Source of the DNA: Candidatus Gastranaerophilales bacterium | Lineage (GTDB): Bacteria; Cyanobacteriota; Vampirovibrionia; Gastranaerophilales; Gastranaerophilaceae | Direction: 5' to 3' | Assembly: GCA_944323615.1 (NCBI GenBank) | Contig: CALUTG010000001.1 | Span: 1 to 64,000, forward strand | Length of the DNA: 64,000 nucleotides | In this document: positions 50,320 through 58,361 of the stretch, in pieces | Numbering within the stretch: the stretch's first letter is position 1 | Layout of the letters: each line of letters begins with the position of its first letter | The notes under the pieces: model-generated | Told to the model about the DNA's origin: nothing | Databases searched by the model: none | What the model saw: the letters and a program-made list of their open reading frames with translations, nothing else | Position numbers and translations under genes: made by a program

Positions 50320-51011
50320 TAGGTCTTATTTATTAGCGATTCGTGTGTAAGAGTTTCAATCTCGTCGTTTAGCGGTTCCGGCTTTTCGCCGAGTGCCAGC
50401 TCAAGCATATAGTCTGCAAATTTTACATTTTTAGGCAGGAAAGATCCGTGGAGATAAGTTCCGAATACATTTTTGTATTGTGCACCCTCTGTTTTATCCT
50501 TGCCGTTATTTCCGTTTCCTGTTAAAACTTTTCCTAAAGGTTTTGTCTCTCCTTCAAGGTAAGTAAGCCCGCTGTGGTTTTCAAATCCGACAAGAGTTCC
50601 TCTCTCCGTTTCTACCGTAACATTTCCTATAAAACGTTTATCTCCGGCAATTGTGTAAGCATCTAATAAACTAATCCCCTCAAGCCGGTCTCCGTTATGC
50701 GGCTGATAATAGTGCCCCATGAGCTGGTATCCTCCGCAAATACCTAAAAATACCGCGCCTCTATTACGTTCAAGAGTTAAAAATTCTTTGTGTCTTTGGA
50801 GTTCTTTTGAGACTTCTATCTGCTGCAAATCCTGTCCGCCGCCGATAAAATAAATATCGTGTTCACCTATAGGGTCAGAGATATTAATTTCATCAATCTC
50901 TATTTCAATTCCTCTCCATTCGCATCTTTTTTTTAGGGTAAGAATATTTCCCCCGTCGCCGTATATGTTTAAAAGTTTTGGATATAAATGTGCCAGCCTG
51001 ATTTTTTTCAT
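50316..51011 (-). CDS. gatD: Lipid II isoglutaminyl synthase, glutaminase subunit
   Basis: GatD supplies ammonia for amidation of D-Glu in lipid II by its partner MurT. Class I glutaminase fold: Cys in FLGICGGYQLMG (about 89-100), His in YLHGSFLPKN (about 186-195), and the N-terminal LYPKLLNIYGDGGNILTL. Length 231 fits GatD and not the larger CobB/CobQ enzymes. MurT is not next to it, which is unusual. The start ATG overlaps the recO stop by one base (TAATG), so pilT, recO and gatD form one operon. Confidence 0.92.
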   Translation of the reverse strand: MKKIRLAHLYPKLLNIYGDGGNILTLKKRCEWRGIEIEIDEINISDPIGEHDIYFIGGGQDLQQIEVSKELQRHKEFLTLERNRGAVFLGICGGYQLMGHYYQPHNGDRLEGISLLDAYTIAGDKRFIGNVTVETERGTLVGFENHSGLTYLEGETKPLGKVLTGNGNNGKDKTEGAQYKNVFGTYLHGSFLPKNVKFADYMLELALGEKPEPLNDEIETLTHESLINKTY

Positions 51012-51775
51012 TAGACGGCAAGCTCCTTAAGTACTTTTAAAGTCTTTTGTTTTTTGCTACTATGAACTTTAATATAGTCATCTAAAAGATCAAAACAGAC
51101 CTGACAGACCTTTTCGGTTGCCTTTCTGTCATAGTCGCTTTCGTAGTCAAAGTCAAACTGGAGCATTGCAAGAAGAAAATCCCTTATCTTATGGTGCATC
51201 TTAAGCTTAACCCCGAGAGTTTCGTTGCATTCCTTGCAGATTACTCCGCCCATAGCGGAAGAGAAGTACATTTCTTCATCCAAAATCTGCTCGCGGCAGC
51301 ATAAGCAGGTATCTAGTTCAACGCAGAACCCCATTATTAAAAGGAGTTTGAGCTGGAATTTTATTACTGCAATAAGTGCATCTTTTTTCTCTTTAGAATC
51401 CGCAATCCTGTTTAGAGCTTTGTATAGAAGTTCATATATCTCCTTTGATGCGGCTTCCGAGCCTTCTCCAAAGTTTACGATAAGTTCGGAAACATAAGAA
51501 GAGAGCATAAGTTTATCCATATCTTCTCTGGTTTTTCTGAAATTATTAACCGTTTGAGCCTGAATAATAGTATCCATACTTCTGCCCTTAAGGAGCTGCA
51601 AAGAATTAGCCACAAGTAAATCCATTCTTGCCCCGAGTTTGCTTTTAGGCTTCTTAATTCCTTTTGCTACTCCCTTGATCAGACCGTTATCTTTCGAGTA
51701 CATAACGATAATTTTATCTGCATCATTTAGGTTATATGATTTAAGATTAATAGCTTCTGTTACGTAATTATTCAT
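51011..51775 (-). CDS. recO: DNA repair protein RecO
   Basis: RecO anneals single-stranded DNA and loads RecA with RecR. The N-terminal OB fold (EAINLKSYNLNDADKIIVMY) and the zinc module CLCCREQ...CKEC (about 154-186) are typical. Length 254 is usual. It overlaps pilT by 8 bp. Confidence 0.96.
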   Translation of the reverse strand: MNNYVTEAINLKSYNLNDADKIIVMYSKDNGLIKGVAKGIKKPKSKLGARMDLLVANSLQLLKGRSMDTIIQAQTVNNFRKTREDMDKLMLSSYVSELIVNFGEGSEAASKEIYELLYKALNRIADSKEKKDALIAVIKFQLKLLLIMGFCVELDTCLCCREQILDEEMYFSSAMGGVICKECNETLGVKLKMHHKIRDFLLAMLQFDFDYESDYDRKATEKVCQVCFDLLDDYIKVHSSKKQKTLKVLKELAV

Positions 51776-52865
51776 AATAAGCTTTTGTTCCCTGATATAC
51801 TCCTCTGAAAACCTTTTCTAATTCTTGCTCATCATTTGAGTTAGCAAGAGCTTCTTCCTGCGAAATATAGCCGCTGTCTGCCAACATTGCTAACGATGAG
51901 TTCATAGAAAGCATATCATCAACGGTGTTGTCTCTTATTAGTCTGTAAATATCCTCAGAACTATCTTTTGTTATGTAATCTTTAATAGTAGGTGTAACAA
52001 CCATAACCTCACAAGCAGGAAATCTTCTTTTCTTTTCTTCAGAATAAATAAGTTTTTGGGCAATAGTTGCTCTTAATGTTTCAGCAAGCTGCTTTCTTAC
52101 AATTTGTCTGTTAGACTCTTCAAACATATTGACTATTCTGTTAATAGTTTGAACTGCATCATTAGTGTGAAGTGTTGTGAGCACAAGATGCCCTGTTTCA
52201 GCGGCTTTAAGAGCTGCTGACATGGTTTCTTTATCTCTGATTTCACCGATAAATAAAACATCCGGATCCTGTCGAAGTGCATATTTTAGTCCGTCAGTGA
52301 AGTCTGCGGTATCAACACCAACTTGCCGTTGCGAAATTATACTCTTCTCGCTATAGAATACATATTCAACAGGATCTTCTATTGTTACTATATGTTTTGT
52401 CTCTGTCTTATTAATCTGGTTAATAAGGGAGGCTATAGTTGTTGATTTACCGCATCCTGTAGGTCCTGTAACCAGTACGATACCGTTCTGGTGCTTTATA
52501 ACTGTTTCTAATAACTCAGGCAGCTGTAATTCTTGCAGCGTCGGAATTTTATAAGGAATATTTCTTATAACTAATGCCGGCATGCCCATTTGCCTGTTAT
52601 AGTTAATTCTGAATCTTGATACACCCTTAATTTCGTACATAAAATCGACATCCATTCTGGTTAGAATGGCATCTCTTATGGATGTAGGGGCTATTTCAAG
52701 AACTGCATTATCAATATCACCTTTAGTTAATTCCGGCAGGCTTGTTCTCAAAATAAATCCGTTTCGTCTTAAAAACGGAGGATAACCAACCTTTAAATGT
52801 TCGTCTGATGCTCTGTTCAAAGCTGCATCTTTTAAAAAATGTTCAATATTAAATATTTCACTCAT
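51768..52865 (-). CDS. pilT: Twitching-motility ATPase PilT
   Basis: Hexameric ATPase that retracts type IV pili. PAS-like N-terminal domain, then Walker A GPTGCGKSTT (about 130-139), the Asp box IEDPVEYV, Walker B DPDVLFIGEIRD (about 199-210) and the His box GHLVLTTLHTN (about 221-231), all intact. A longer frame opens at 52883; ATG 52865 is chosen because GGGAGAAGG stands 7 nt before it. Assembly genes of the pilus are not in the window, and the gene is combined with recO and gatD, not with pil genes. PilU is an alternative name. Confidence 0.93.
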   Translation of the reverse strand: MSEIFNIEHFLKDAALNRASDEHLKVGYPPFLRRNGFILRTSLPELTKGDIDNAVLEIAPTSIRDAILTRMDVDFMYEIKGVSRFRINYNRQMGMPALVIRNIPYKIPTLQELQLPELLETVIKHQNGIVLVTGPTGCGKSTTIASLINQINKTETKHIVTIEDPVEYVFYSEKSIISQRQVGVDTADFTDGLKYALRQDPDVLFIGEIRDKETMSAALKAAETGHLVLTTLHTNDAVQTINRIVNMFEESNRQIVRKQLAETLRATIAQKLIYSEEKKRRFPACEVMVVTPTIKDYITKDSSEDIYRLIRDNTVDDMLSMNSSLAMLADSGYISQEEALANSNDEQELEKVFRGVYQGTKAYYE

Positions 52866-52923
52866 TATAAAACCTTCTCCCATTAAATCGTATCATTTAT
52901 AAAATCTTTTGACAACAAGTTTA

Positions 52924-52955
52924 CATAAAAAAAGCGGATTTGAAATCCGCCTTTT
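52924..52955 (-). terminator. Terminator of the Cys/Gly-rich peptide gene
   Basis: AAGCGGATT and AATCCGCCTT arms with a 3-4 nt loop; on the minus strand a run of seven T follows (complement of 52927-52933). Confidence 0.88.
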
Positions 52956-52978
52956 AAATTAAAATCTTTTCTTTTTTA

Positions 52979-53338
52979 TTAACAGCTATAGCTGCATCCT
53001 CCGCTGAATCCTCCTCCCGAAGAGAAAGAATATGATGCTGATGCTATTGAACCGCAAGATTCGCCGGCTCCTGAGTAAGCGATAGAACCGCTTGTTTCTC
53101 CACCCATATATGCGATAGAACCTGTAGTTTCATAGCTTTCACCGAATGCCATAATTGCTGCATCTGATGGACCTGAGTAGAAGCTGCAAGTATCAATACC
53201 GTCGTCTGCTGAAACTGAAGGTGATATTAACGAAGTATTATTTGAAATTAAATGAGTTGTTGTTTCAGTATTTGTATTTGCGCCTATAAATTTAAAGCAA
53301 GTACTTTGTCTTTCTTCTGAAGCTGTAAATGTTAGCAT
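52979..53338 (-). CDS. Ser/Gly/Cys-rich repeat peptide, 119 aa
   Basis: Unknown. The first half is ordinary in composition (MLTFTASEERQSTCF at the start); the second half holds three repeats of a GSIA core (TGSIAYMGGE, SGSIAYSGAGE, CGSIASAS) and ends in GGGFSGGCSYSC. Six cysteines in all. No signal peptide or membrane segment. A leader-like N-terminus with a Ser/Gly/Cys-rich repeat core is the design of precursors for modified peptides, but no modification enzyme is adjacent. ATG 53338 is chosen because AGGA lies nine bases upstream; the longer frame starts at TTG 53347. TTGAGT and TATATA boxes stand upstream. The gene has its own terminator. Confidence 0.7.
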   Translation of the reverse strand: MLTFTASEERQSTCFKFIGANTNTETTTHLISNNTSLISPSVSADDGIDTCSFYSGPSDAAIMAFGESYETTGSIAYMGGETSGSIAYSGAGESCGSIASASYSFSSGGGFSGGCSYSC

Positions 53339-53426
53339 ATCTTTCAAATCCTATCTCAGTGTTTACATATATATAAAGTCTAAAAAAAATACTCAATTTC
53401 ACGACTTATTTATTTCTTTACAAAAG

Positions 53427-54404
53427 TTAACATTGCCCGTTTCTGTAACCTATACCTGCTCTGTAGCCCGATATTGCATACATAAAAGGAAGTGCCGGTT
53501 CAATCCATTTTAGCCCTGACATAACTGCTACGGTTGCAATATCGTCTGTATGAAGTCCTATGTCCAGAGCTTCAGGGTGCCTTTCGGCATAAATGTTGTT
53601 ATCTTCGCTTTTCTTTTTAAATATAGGATTAATTATTTTGTTCCCGATAAGATTTGCAATTGCACTTCCTCCGATTATGCCGGTTGAAACTATTCCGCCA
53701 ACCATGCCCAGTGCTTTTGCTCCTTTTGATTTTACTCCAAGTTTTTCCATTATTCCAAGAGCCATGCCTGCTCCTGCATTACAGAGAAAAATATTAGCCA
53801 GATACTGGTAAGCTCCTTCCTTAATTTTGTCAGATATCCTCTCTTTCCAGCTTTTAGAGCTTAAGAAATCTCCCGTTATTCCTCCCGCAATTCCTCCAAG
53901 AACAGGAATAAGTCCAAATACTGACAGTCGTCCGATTTCTGAAAAGATTTCTTTTGAGGTTATGTTTTCCGGCTCCGGAATAAGTTCGTTTAAAAAATTT
54001 TTGTCTCCGATTTCTTCATGAAGTCTTTTTACCTCTTTAAAACTCAGTACCTTATTTTTTGCTTTATTAAGAGTTTCTTTTACGGAAGCCTTCACGGTAT
54101 TGTTTTTAACAAATTTATCAATAGCTTCCATATTGTTTTCTGCTATTTTGTTTATATTCGGAGCTGCTTTTTTAAATAATTTGTTTGTAATTGCAGGTGC
54201 CGCCAGTGCCGAAACTATTGTGAACATCATTGTGGTTCCGACTCTTACTGCTGCCCGGTTTTTATGCTTCTCCGGAGCTTTTTTTACTTCATGGATCCCG
54301 TAAAGACCACCTGCCGTTAATAAAATTGCCGGTACTGTTTTTTGAAATTTTGCAACTAAAAGCGGCTGGTCAAGGAACTTGCCTGCTATTTTTAATATGT
54401 TCAT
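53427..54404 (-). CDS. Membrane protein, 325 aa, in operon with the DtxR-type regulator
   Basis: No family recognised. Several hydrophobic, Gly-rich segments (about 24-40, 57-75, 160-180, 205-222, 228-250 and 295-315), some in Ala/Gly-rich patterns such as GLIPVLGGIAGGITG. A charged helical segment lies between (about 85-150). It follows the regulator gene by 12 bp on the same strand and so shares the metal-responsive promoter. That suggests metal-related membrane function (inference). It resembles in style the other lineage-specific membrane proteins here. Confidence 0.75.
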   Translation of the reverse strand: MNILKIAGKFLDQPLLVAKFQKTVPAILLTAGGLYGIHEVKKAPEKHKNRAAVRVGTTMMFTIVSALAAPAITNKLFKKAAPNINKIAENNMEAIDKFVKNNTVKASVKETLNKAKNKVLSFKEVKRLHEEIGDKNFLNELIPEPENITSKEIFSEIGRLSVFGLIPVLGGIAGGITGDFLSSKSWKERISDKIKEGAYQYLANIFLCNAGAGMALGIMEKLGVKSKGAKALGMVGGIVSTGIIGGSAIANLIGNKIINPIFKKKSEDNNIYAERHPEALDIGLHTDDIATVAVMSGLKWIEPALPFMYAISGYRAGIGYRNGQC

Positions 54405-54416
54405 TTAAAATTCTGC

Positions 54417-54797
54417 CTATTTAATGTAGTTTTTTGTAAATTCAGATATCTTCTCAAATGCTTTTTCGGAGATTACATGTTCAATTCTGCAAGCATTTTG
54501 GGAAGCTTCATCCGTGTCCAAATTCAGGACTTTTTCAAAGAATTTTTGAAGAGTTGTGTGTTTTGATATCACTTTTTTTGCTTCTTCAAAGCCCTTTTCT
54601 GTCATTGTTATACTGCCGTATCTGTCATATAGAAGCAGATCTTTTGATGCAAGTTTCTTTAGTGCTTCTGTTACAGATGCTCTGCTTACATTCAGCTTTT
54701 TTGAAATATCTATTGCGCGAACAGTTTTGTTTTCGTTCAAATAATTGCAGATAACTTCAAGATAATCTTCAAGGCTAGATGTTAACTTTTCCTGCAC
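54417..54797 (-). CDS. DtxR/MntR-family metal-dependent transcriptional regulator, 126 aa
   Basis: Winged-helix regulator that binds DNA when loaded with Fe2+ or Mn2+. The N-terminal helix-turn-helix (ISKKLNVSRASVTEALKKL, about 30-48) is typical. Metal-binding residues in the dimer domain are visible: Glu and His in CRIEHVISEKAFEKI (about 103-117). The SH3-like third domain of DtxR is missing, as in MntR-like short forms. Start GTG at 54797, seven bases after GGAG. A palindromic operator overlaps its own promoter, so autoregulation is expected. Confidence 0.9.
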   Translation of the reverse strand: MQEKLTSSLEDYLEVICNYLNENKTVRAIDISKKLNVSRASVTEALKKLASKDLLLYDRYGSITMTEKGFEEAKKVISKHTTLQKFFEKVLNLDTDEASQNACRIEHVISEKAFEKISEFTKNYIK

Positions 54798-54832
54798 AAG
54801 TTTACTCCATAATTATGATTTCATTACGGAAT

Positions 54833-54861
54833 ATTGTAAGGCATGCCTAACATTTTGTCAA
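54833..54861 (-). promoter_or_regulatory. Promoter with DtxR-type operator in the spacer
   Basis: TTGACA (54861-54856), 17 bp, TACAAT (54838-54833) on the minus strand: near-consensus. The spacer holds the palindrome TTAGGCATGCCTTA (54850-54837), one base from a perfect TTAGGCATGCCTAA. A metal-loaded regulator bound there would block RNA polymerase. The -35 box overlaps the stop codon of the upstream membrane-protein gene. Confidence 0.85.
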
Positions 54862-56384
54862 GCTCTTGTATAAGTTACATTTTGTCCTTCTTCAAGACCT
54901 GCCGGGAATCCTTCTATTCCGGTTGTTTTTCTTGTTATGTAGTATTGAATTTTAGGGATAAATGTTGATAAGAAGGCTGCTGCAACCAAGAATCCGGCAA
55001 CAAAATTAATACCATTGTATGCAAGGTTATCACTCTTCATTTTATTAAGAAGTTTTTTATTAACTTTCCCGTCTTTTGCGGCCTTACAGATATCTTTCAC
55101 ATAATCTTCCATAGAATTTTTGAGATTATAGAGTTTTTTGTTTGAAATATATTTGTAGCTGTCAGTGCTGGTTCCGCCTGAGAATTCAGAGAATGCCTGA
55201 TCTAAAAGTTTTGGATTATGAATTTCGCTTCCGCTGAGAGCTTCAAGCAGCTGTCTTTTTGTAATAACGGCTCCGTCAACTCTCTGAGGCTGCAGGGCTG
55301 ACATTTGACGTATTCGCATTCTGGTTGGTGCATCTGTGATAACTTTTTCTATGTCGCTAACTTTTGCAACTTCAAGCGTTTCTTTCGGCTTTTTCCTGAA
55401 GTTATTCATAAATTTGGTGAAAGCTGAAGGTTTATCAGATTCAAATTTTATACCTTCAGGAATTTTGATTTCTTTTATATCCTGTCCGAGTACAGCTTTT
55501 TTAAATTCTTCAACGGACATTTCTCCGTTATTCTTTTCAAGGAAGCCTTGTAAGTGTTCATCAAGAATTCCTGCAGTTGTTGGATTAAGTCTTGTGAATC
55601 TGCCGCTCTGGACAAAGTTAAGGATGTTACCAACATGACCTTGAGCCCACATATAGAAATAAATTGAGCTAATATCTCTAAACCCTATTTCTCTTCTTTC
55701 CTCTTTAGTTCTTGCATTATACATCCTGCCGCCTGCAATACCAATGTCAGTAGAAAGAAGTTTACCTACATTGGTATTTTCAATAACATTTGTGAATGTA
55801 TTCATTGCACTTATAGCGCTGCCCTTGAAAGAAGGACTGTTATGTTCAGTTTGTTTGGTATTTATAGCATACTGTGTTGTAGGGTGGTTCAAAGATCTAT
55901 TCTGTTCTTTTGCTTTTTTACGTTCAATCGCATGATTAGTAAGTGCGTGATTTATTTTAGGTACTGCAAAACCTATAAACAAGTTTGCAATAATAATGCT
56001 GGATAAAATTTTTATACCTTTAAGCATTGCAATTGTTGTTTGGCTCAGTCTCTTAGGATTATTGGCAGCTTTTTTTACAAAGTTGTCAAAAGGAGTTCTG
56101 AGTTTATCTTTACCGACATCAAAATTGACGTTTTTATTTTTTAGAATTTTTTGAAGTATTTTATCTCCAAGTTTGCTAAGGACTCCGACTCCAAAAAGCC
56201 AAACAACAGAACCTGTTGATTCTTCAATAAATCGTTCTCTTGCTTCGTCTCCCTTACCCCTTCTGTAGGCCTGATAAGTACGACCACCTACTACAGTTGC
56301 TTCCAGAGCAATAATCGGTGCCAGGGCATCTGCTTTTGTCATATATGTTACAACTTTTGCTATATTATTAGAAATCGGCTTCAA
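54858..56384 (-). CDS. SFKG-motif membrane protein, 508 aa
   Basis: Unknown function; same family as the 404-residue protein at 60495. Both have an N-terminal half with a membrane segment after a charged RERFIEE/RERLIDE motif, an SFKG motif in the centre (here about 188), then a second GGR/GRVA-type half that repeats the first. Hydrophobic segments lie at about 60-75, 130-150 and 465-485. TTG at 56384 is the start, 7 nt after AAAGG. No signal peptide. Separate from the regulator operon, whose promoter overlaps its end. Confidence 0.75.
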   Translation of the reverse strand: MKPISNNIAKVVTYMTKADALAPIIALEATVVGGRTYQAYRRGKGDEARERFIEESTGSVVWLFGVGVLSKLGDKILQKILKNKNVNFDVGKDKLRTPFDNFVKKAANNPKRLSQTTIAMLKGIKILSSIIIANLFIGFAVPKINHALTNHAIERKKAKEQNRSLNHPTTQYAINTKQTEHNSPSFKGSAISAMNTFTNVIENTNVGKLLSTDIGIAGGRMYNARTKEERREIGFRDISSIYFYMWAQGHVGNILNFVQSGRFTRLNPTTAGILDEHLQGFLEKNNGEMSVEEFKKAVLGQDIKEIKIPEGIKFESDKPSAFTKFMNNFRKKPKETLEVAKVSDIEKVITDAPTRMRIRQMSALQPQRVDGAVITKRQLLEALSGSEIHNPKLLDQAFSEFSGGTSTDSYKYISNKKLYNLKNSMEDYVKDICKAAKDGKVNKKLLNKMKSDNLAYNGINFVAGFLVAAAFLSTFIPKIQYYITRKTTGIEGFPAGLEEGQNVTYTRA

Positions 56385-56510
56385 TTTACATACCTTTCAT
56401 AATCGGCTGACATGTTAAATCTCGTAAAAGACTTTTTTTGATAATTCTATATGAAAATGTTACAAAAGTAAAAAAATGTTTACAATAGGTTTATTTTTAA
56501 CGCAGGCTAC

Positions 56511-56539
56511 TTGTATTTCGTTTTTGTTTTATTTATGAT
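56511..56539 (+). promoter_or_regulatory. Promoter of rplS
   Basis: TTGTAT (56511-56516), 17 bp, TATGAT (56534-56539); the leader is about 38 nt with AAGGAA before the start codon. Confidence 0.6.
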
Positions 56540-56583
56540 GAAACTAAATGTAAGCAGTAGTCAAAATATAAGGAATAGCAAAA

Positions 56584-56937
56584 ATGAATCCTATTATTAG
56601 CAATTTAGAGAAAGAATACACCACAAGAGAATTACCAGATATGAATCCCGGTGATACAGTTAAGGTGTTTGTAAGAATCGTAGAAGGTAATAAAGAAAGA
56701 ATTCAGGCATTTGAAGGCGCTATTATCGCTGAACACGGTTCCGGTATTAATAAAACTATTACAGTAAGAAAAGTATTTCAGGGCGTTGGTGTAGAACGTG
56801 TATTCTTAGTATATTCTCCGCGTATTGAAAAAATCACTGTTTTAAGAAAAGGTGATGTAAGACGCGCTAAATTATACTATTTAAGAGAACGCTCAGGCAA
56901 GGCAACTCGTATTAGGGAAAAAATCGAAAAAAGATAG
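56584..56937 (+). CDS. rplS: 50S ribosomal protein L19
   Basis: Ribosomal protein at the subunit interface. PGDTVKVFVRIVEGNKERIQ (about 22-41) and the FEGAIIAEHGSG to GVERVFLVYSP stretch are fully typical. Length 117 is normal. Followed after 39 bp by ylqF. Confidence 0.98.
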   Translation: MNPIISNLEKEYTTRELPDMNPGDTVKVFVRIVEGNKERIQAFEGAIIAEHGSGINKTITVRKVFQGVGVERVFLVYSPRIEKITVLRKGDVRRAKLYYLRERSGKATRIREKIEKR

Positions 56938-56961
56938 GGGTAAATGATTAAGGGGTAAATA
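56936..56961 (+). repeat. Two GGGGTAAAT motifs between rplS and ylqF
   Basis: GGGGTAAAT occurs at 56937-56945 and 56953-56961, 16 bp apart, in the short intergenic stretch. The rplS stop codon precedes them directly. Confidence 0.85.
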
Positions 56962-56976
56962 ATAAGGTGAAATGTG

Positions 56977-57822
56977 ATGGCTAAAGAAAAATTACATATT
57001 CACTGGTATCCCGGTCATATTGCAAAAGCGGAGCGTCAGCTAAAGGAACAGTTAAATTTAGTTGATGTAGTGATTGAAGTCAGAGATGCGAGACTGCCTC
57101 TAAGCAGCAGTTATACTAACATTAAGAAGCTCTTGGGAGAAAAACCAAGGCTTCTTTTGTTGAATAAAGCTGACTTAACTGACAAAACTGAATTGAAAAA
57201 GTGGGTTGACTACCTTAAAAATTCTACCGGCTGCCCTGTTATTATAACGGAGGCAAAAGGGGCTAAAGATTTAAATCAGGTTGTTAAAACTGCTGTAGAG
57301 CTTGCAGAACCAAAGATACAGTCTCTTATGGCAAAAGGTCTGTTAAGAAGAGCTGCAAGAGCTATGGTTGTCGGGATGCCGAATGTTGGGAAATCGAGTA
57401 TTATTAATAAGCTTACAAAATCATCAAAGACTAAAATTGGGGCAAAAGCCGGTGTTACAAGACAGCAGCAGTGGGTAAGAATTAACCCTAAGCTGGACTT
57501 ATTAGATACTCCGGGTATTATTCCAACCCGTCAGGACGACCAGATTCAGGCGGCGAAGCTTGCCTTTGTAAGCTCTGTTTCTGAAAATGCATATTCTCCG
57601 GCACCTGTTGCTGCTGCGCTTTTAGAAATGCTTGAGAAATATCCGCAGGTTAAAGAGTATTACAAGACGGAAAACCTTACACTGGAAGATATTTCAAAAA
57701 GCAGAAATTGGGTTATAAGGGGAAATGAACCCGATTTAGAGCGGACTGCAATTTATGTTTTAAAAGATTTTCGTGAAGGAAGATTAGGTTTATTTATATT
57801 AGATGAGTTACCGGAAGAATGA
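56977..57822 (+). CDS. ylqF: Ribosome biogenesis GTPase YlqF/RbgA
   Basis: Circularly permuted GTPase needed for late 50S assembly. Motif order is G4 (LLNKADL, about 60-66), then G1 (GMPNVGKSS, about 127-135), then G3 (DTPG, about 166-169), as in the family. The N-terminus IHWYPGHIAKAERQL is the family hallmark. The C-terminal RNA-binding helical part is present. ATG 56977 is chosen, seven bases after AAGGTG; a GTG directly before it is the alternative. It overlaps tag by 4 bp. Confidence 0.95.
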   Translation: MAKEKLHIHWYPGHIAKAERQLKEQLNLVDVVIEVRDARLPLSSSYTNIKKLLGEKPRLLLLNKADLTDKTELKKWVDYLKNSTGCPVIITEAKGAKDLNQVVKTAVELAEPKIQSLMAKGLLRRAARAMVVGMPNVGKSSIINKLTKSSKTKIGAKAGVTRQQQWVRINPKLDLLDTPGIIPTRQDDQIQAAKLAFVSSVSENAYSPAPVAAALLEMLEKYPQVKEYYKTENLTLEDISKSRNWVIRGNEPDLERTAIYVLKDFREGRLGLFILDELPEE

Positions 57823-58361
57823 AGAGATGCTTTTGGGCGGATGAAAATTCCGAAATTTATTTAAAATACCATGATGAAGAGTGGGGAGTCCCTAAATATG
57901 ATGACAGGGAACTTTTTGAACTCTTGATTTTGGAATCCTTTCAGGCAGGACTGGCTTGGATAACGGTACTCAAAAAACGGGAAGCTTTTAGAAAGGCCTT
58001 TGATAATTTTGATGTTAAAAAGGTTGCTTCTTATGATGAACACAAGGTGGAAGAACTGCTGCAAAACGAAGGAATTATAAGGAGCAGAGGGAAAATTAAT
58101 GCCGCCATTAATAACGCAAAGATTTTTATGGAAATCCAAAAAGAATACGGCAGTTTTTCAAACTATATATGGGGATTTACAGATAATAAAGTTATAAAAA
58201 ATACTTCAGGAAAAATCCCCGTAAGTACCCCTTTGTCTGATAAAATTTCTAAAGACTTGAAGAAACGCGGTATGAAATATGTTGGAACTGTTATAATCTA
58301 TTCGTATTTGCAGGCGATAGGAGTTGTAGACGATCACGAAAAAGATTGTTTTAAATACTAA
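57819..58361 (+). CDS. tag: DNA-3-methyladenine glycosylase I
   Basis: Removes 3-methyladenine from DNA. The family's zinc ligands are in place: Cys4 (KRCFWA), His17 (KYHDEEWG), and the C-terminal His/Cys of DDHEKDCF (about 171-178). The helix-hairpin-helix region lies between, and Glu in LLILESFQAGLAW is the base-binding residue. Length 180 is normal. Start by ATGA overlap with ylqF. Confidence 0.96.
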   Translation: MKRCFWADENSEIYLKYHDEEWGVPKYDDRELFELLILESFQAGLAWITVLKKREAFRKAFDNFDVKKVASYDEHKVEELLQNEGIIRSRGKINAAINNAKIFMEIQKEYGSFSNYIWGFTDNKVIKNTSGKIPVSTPLSDKISKDLKKRGMKYVGTVIIYSYLQAIGVVDDHEKDCFKY

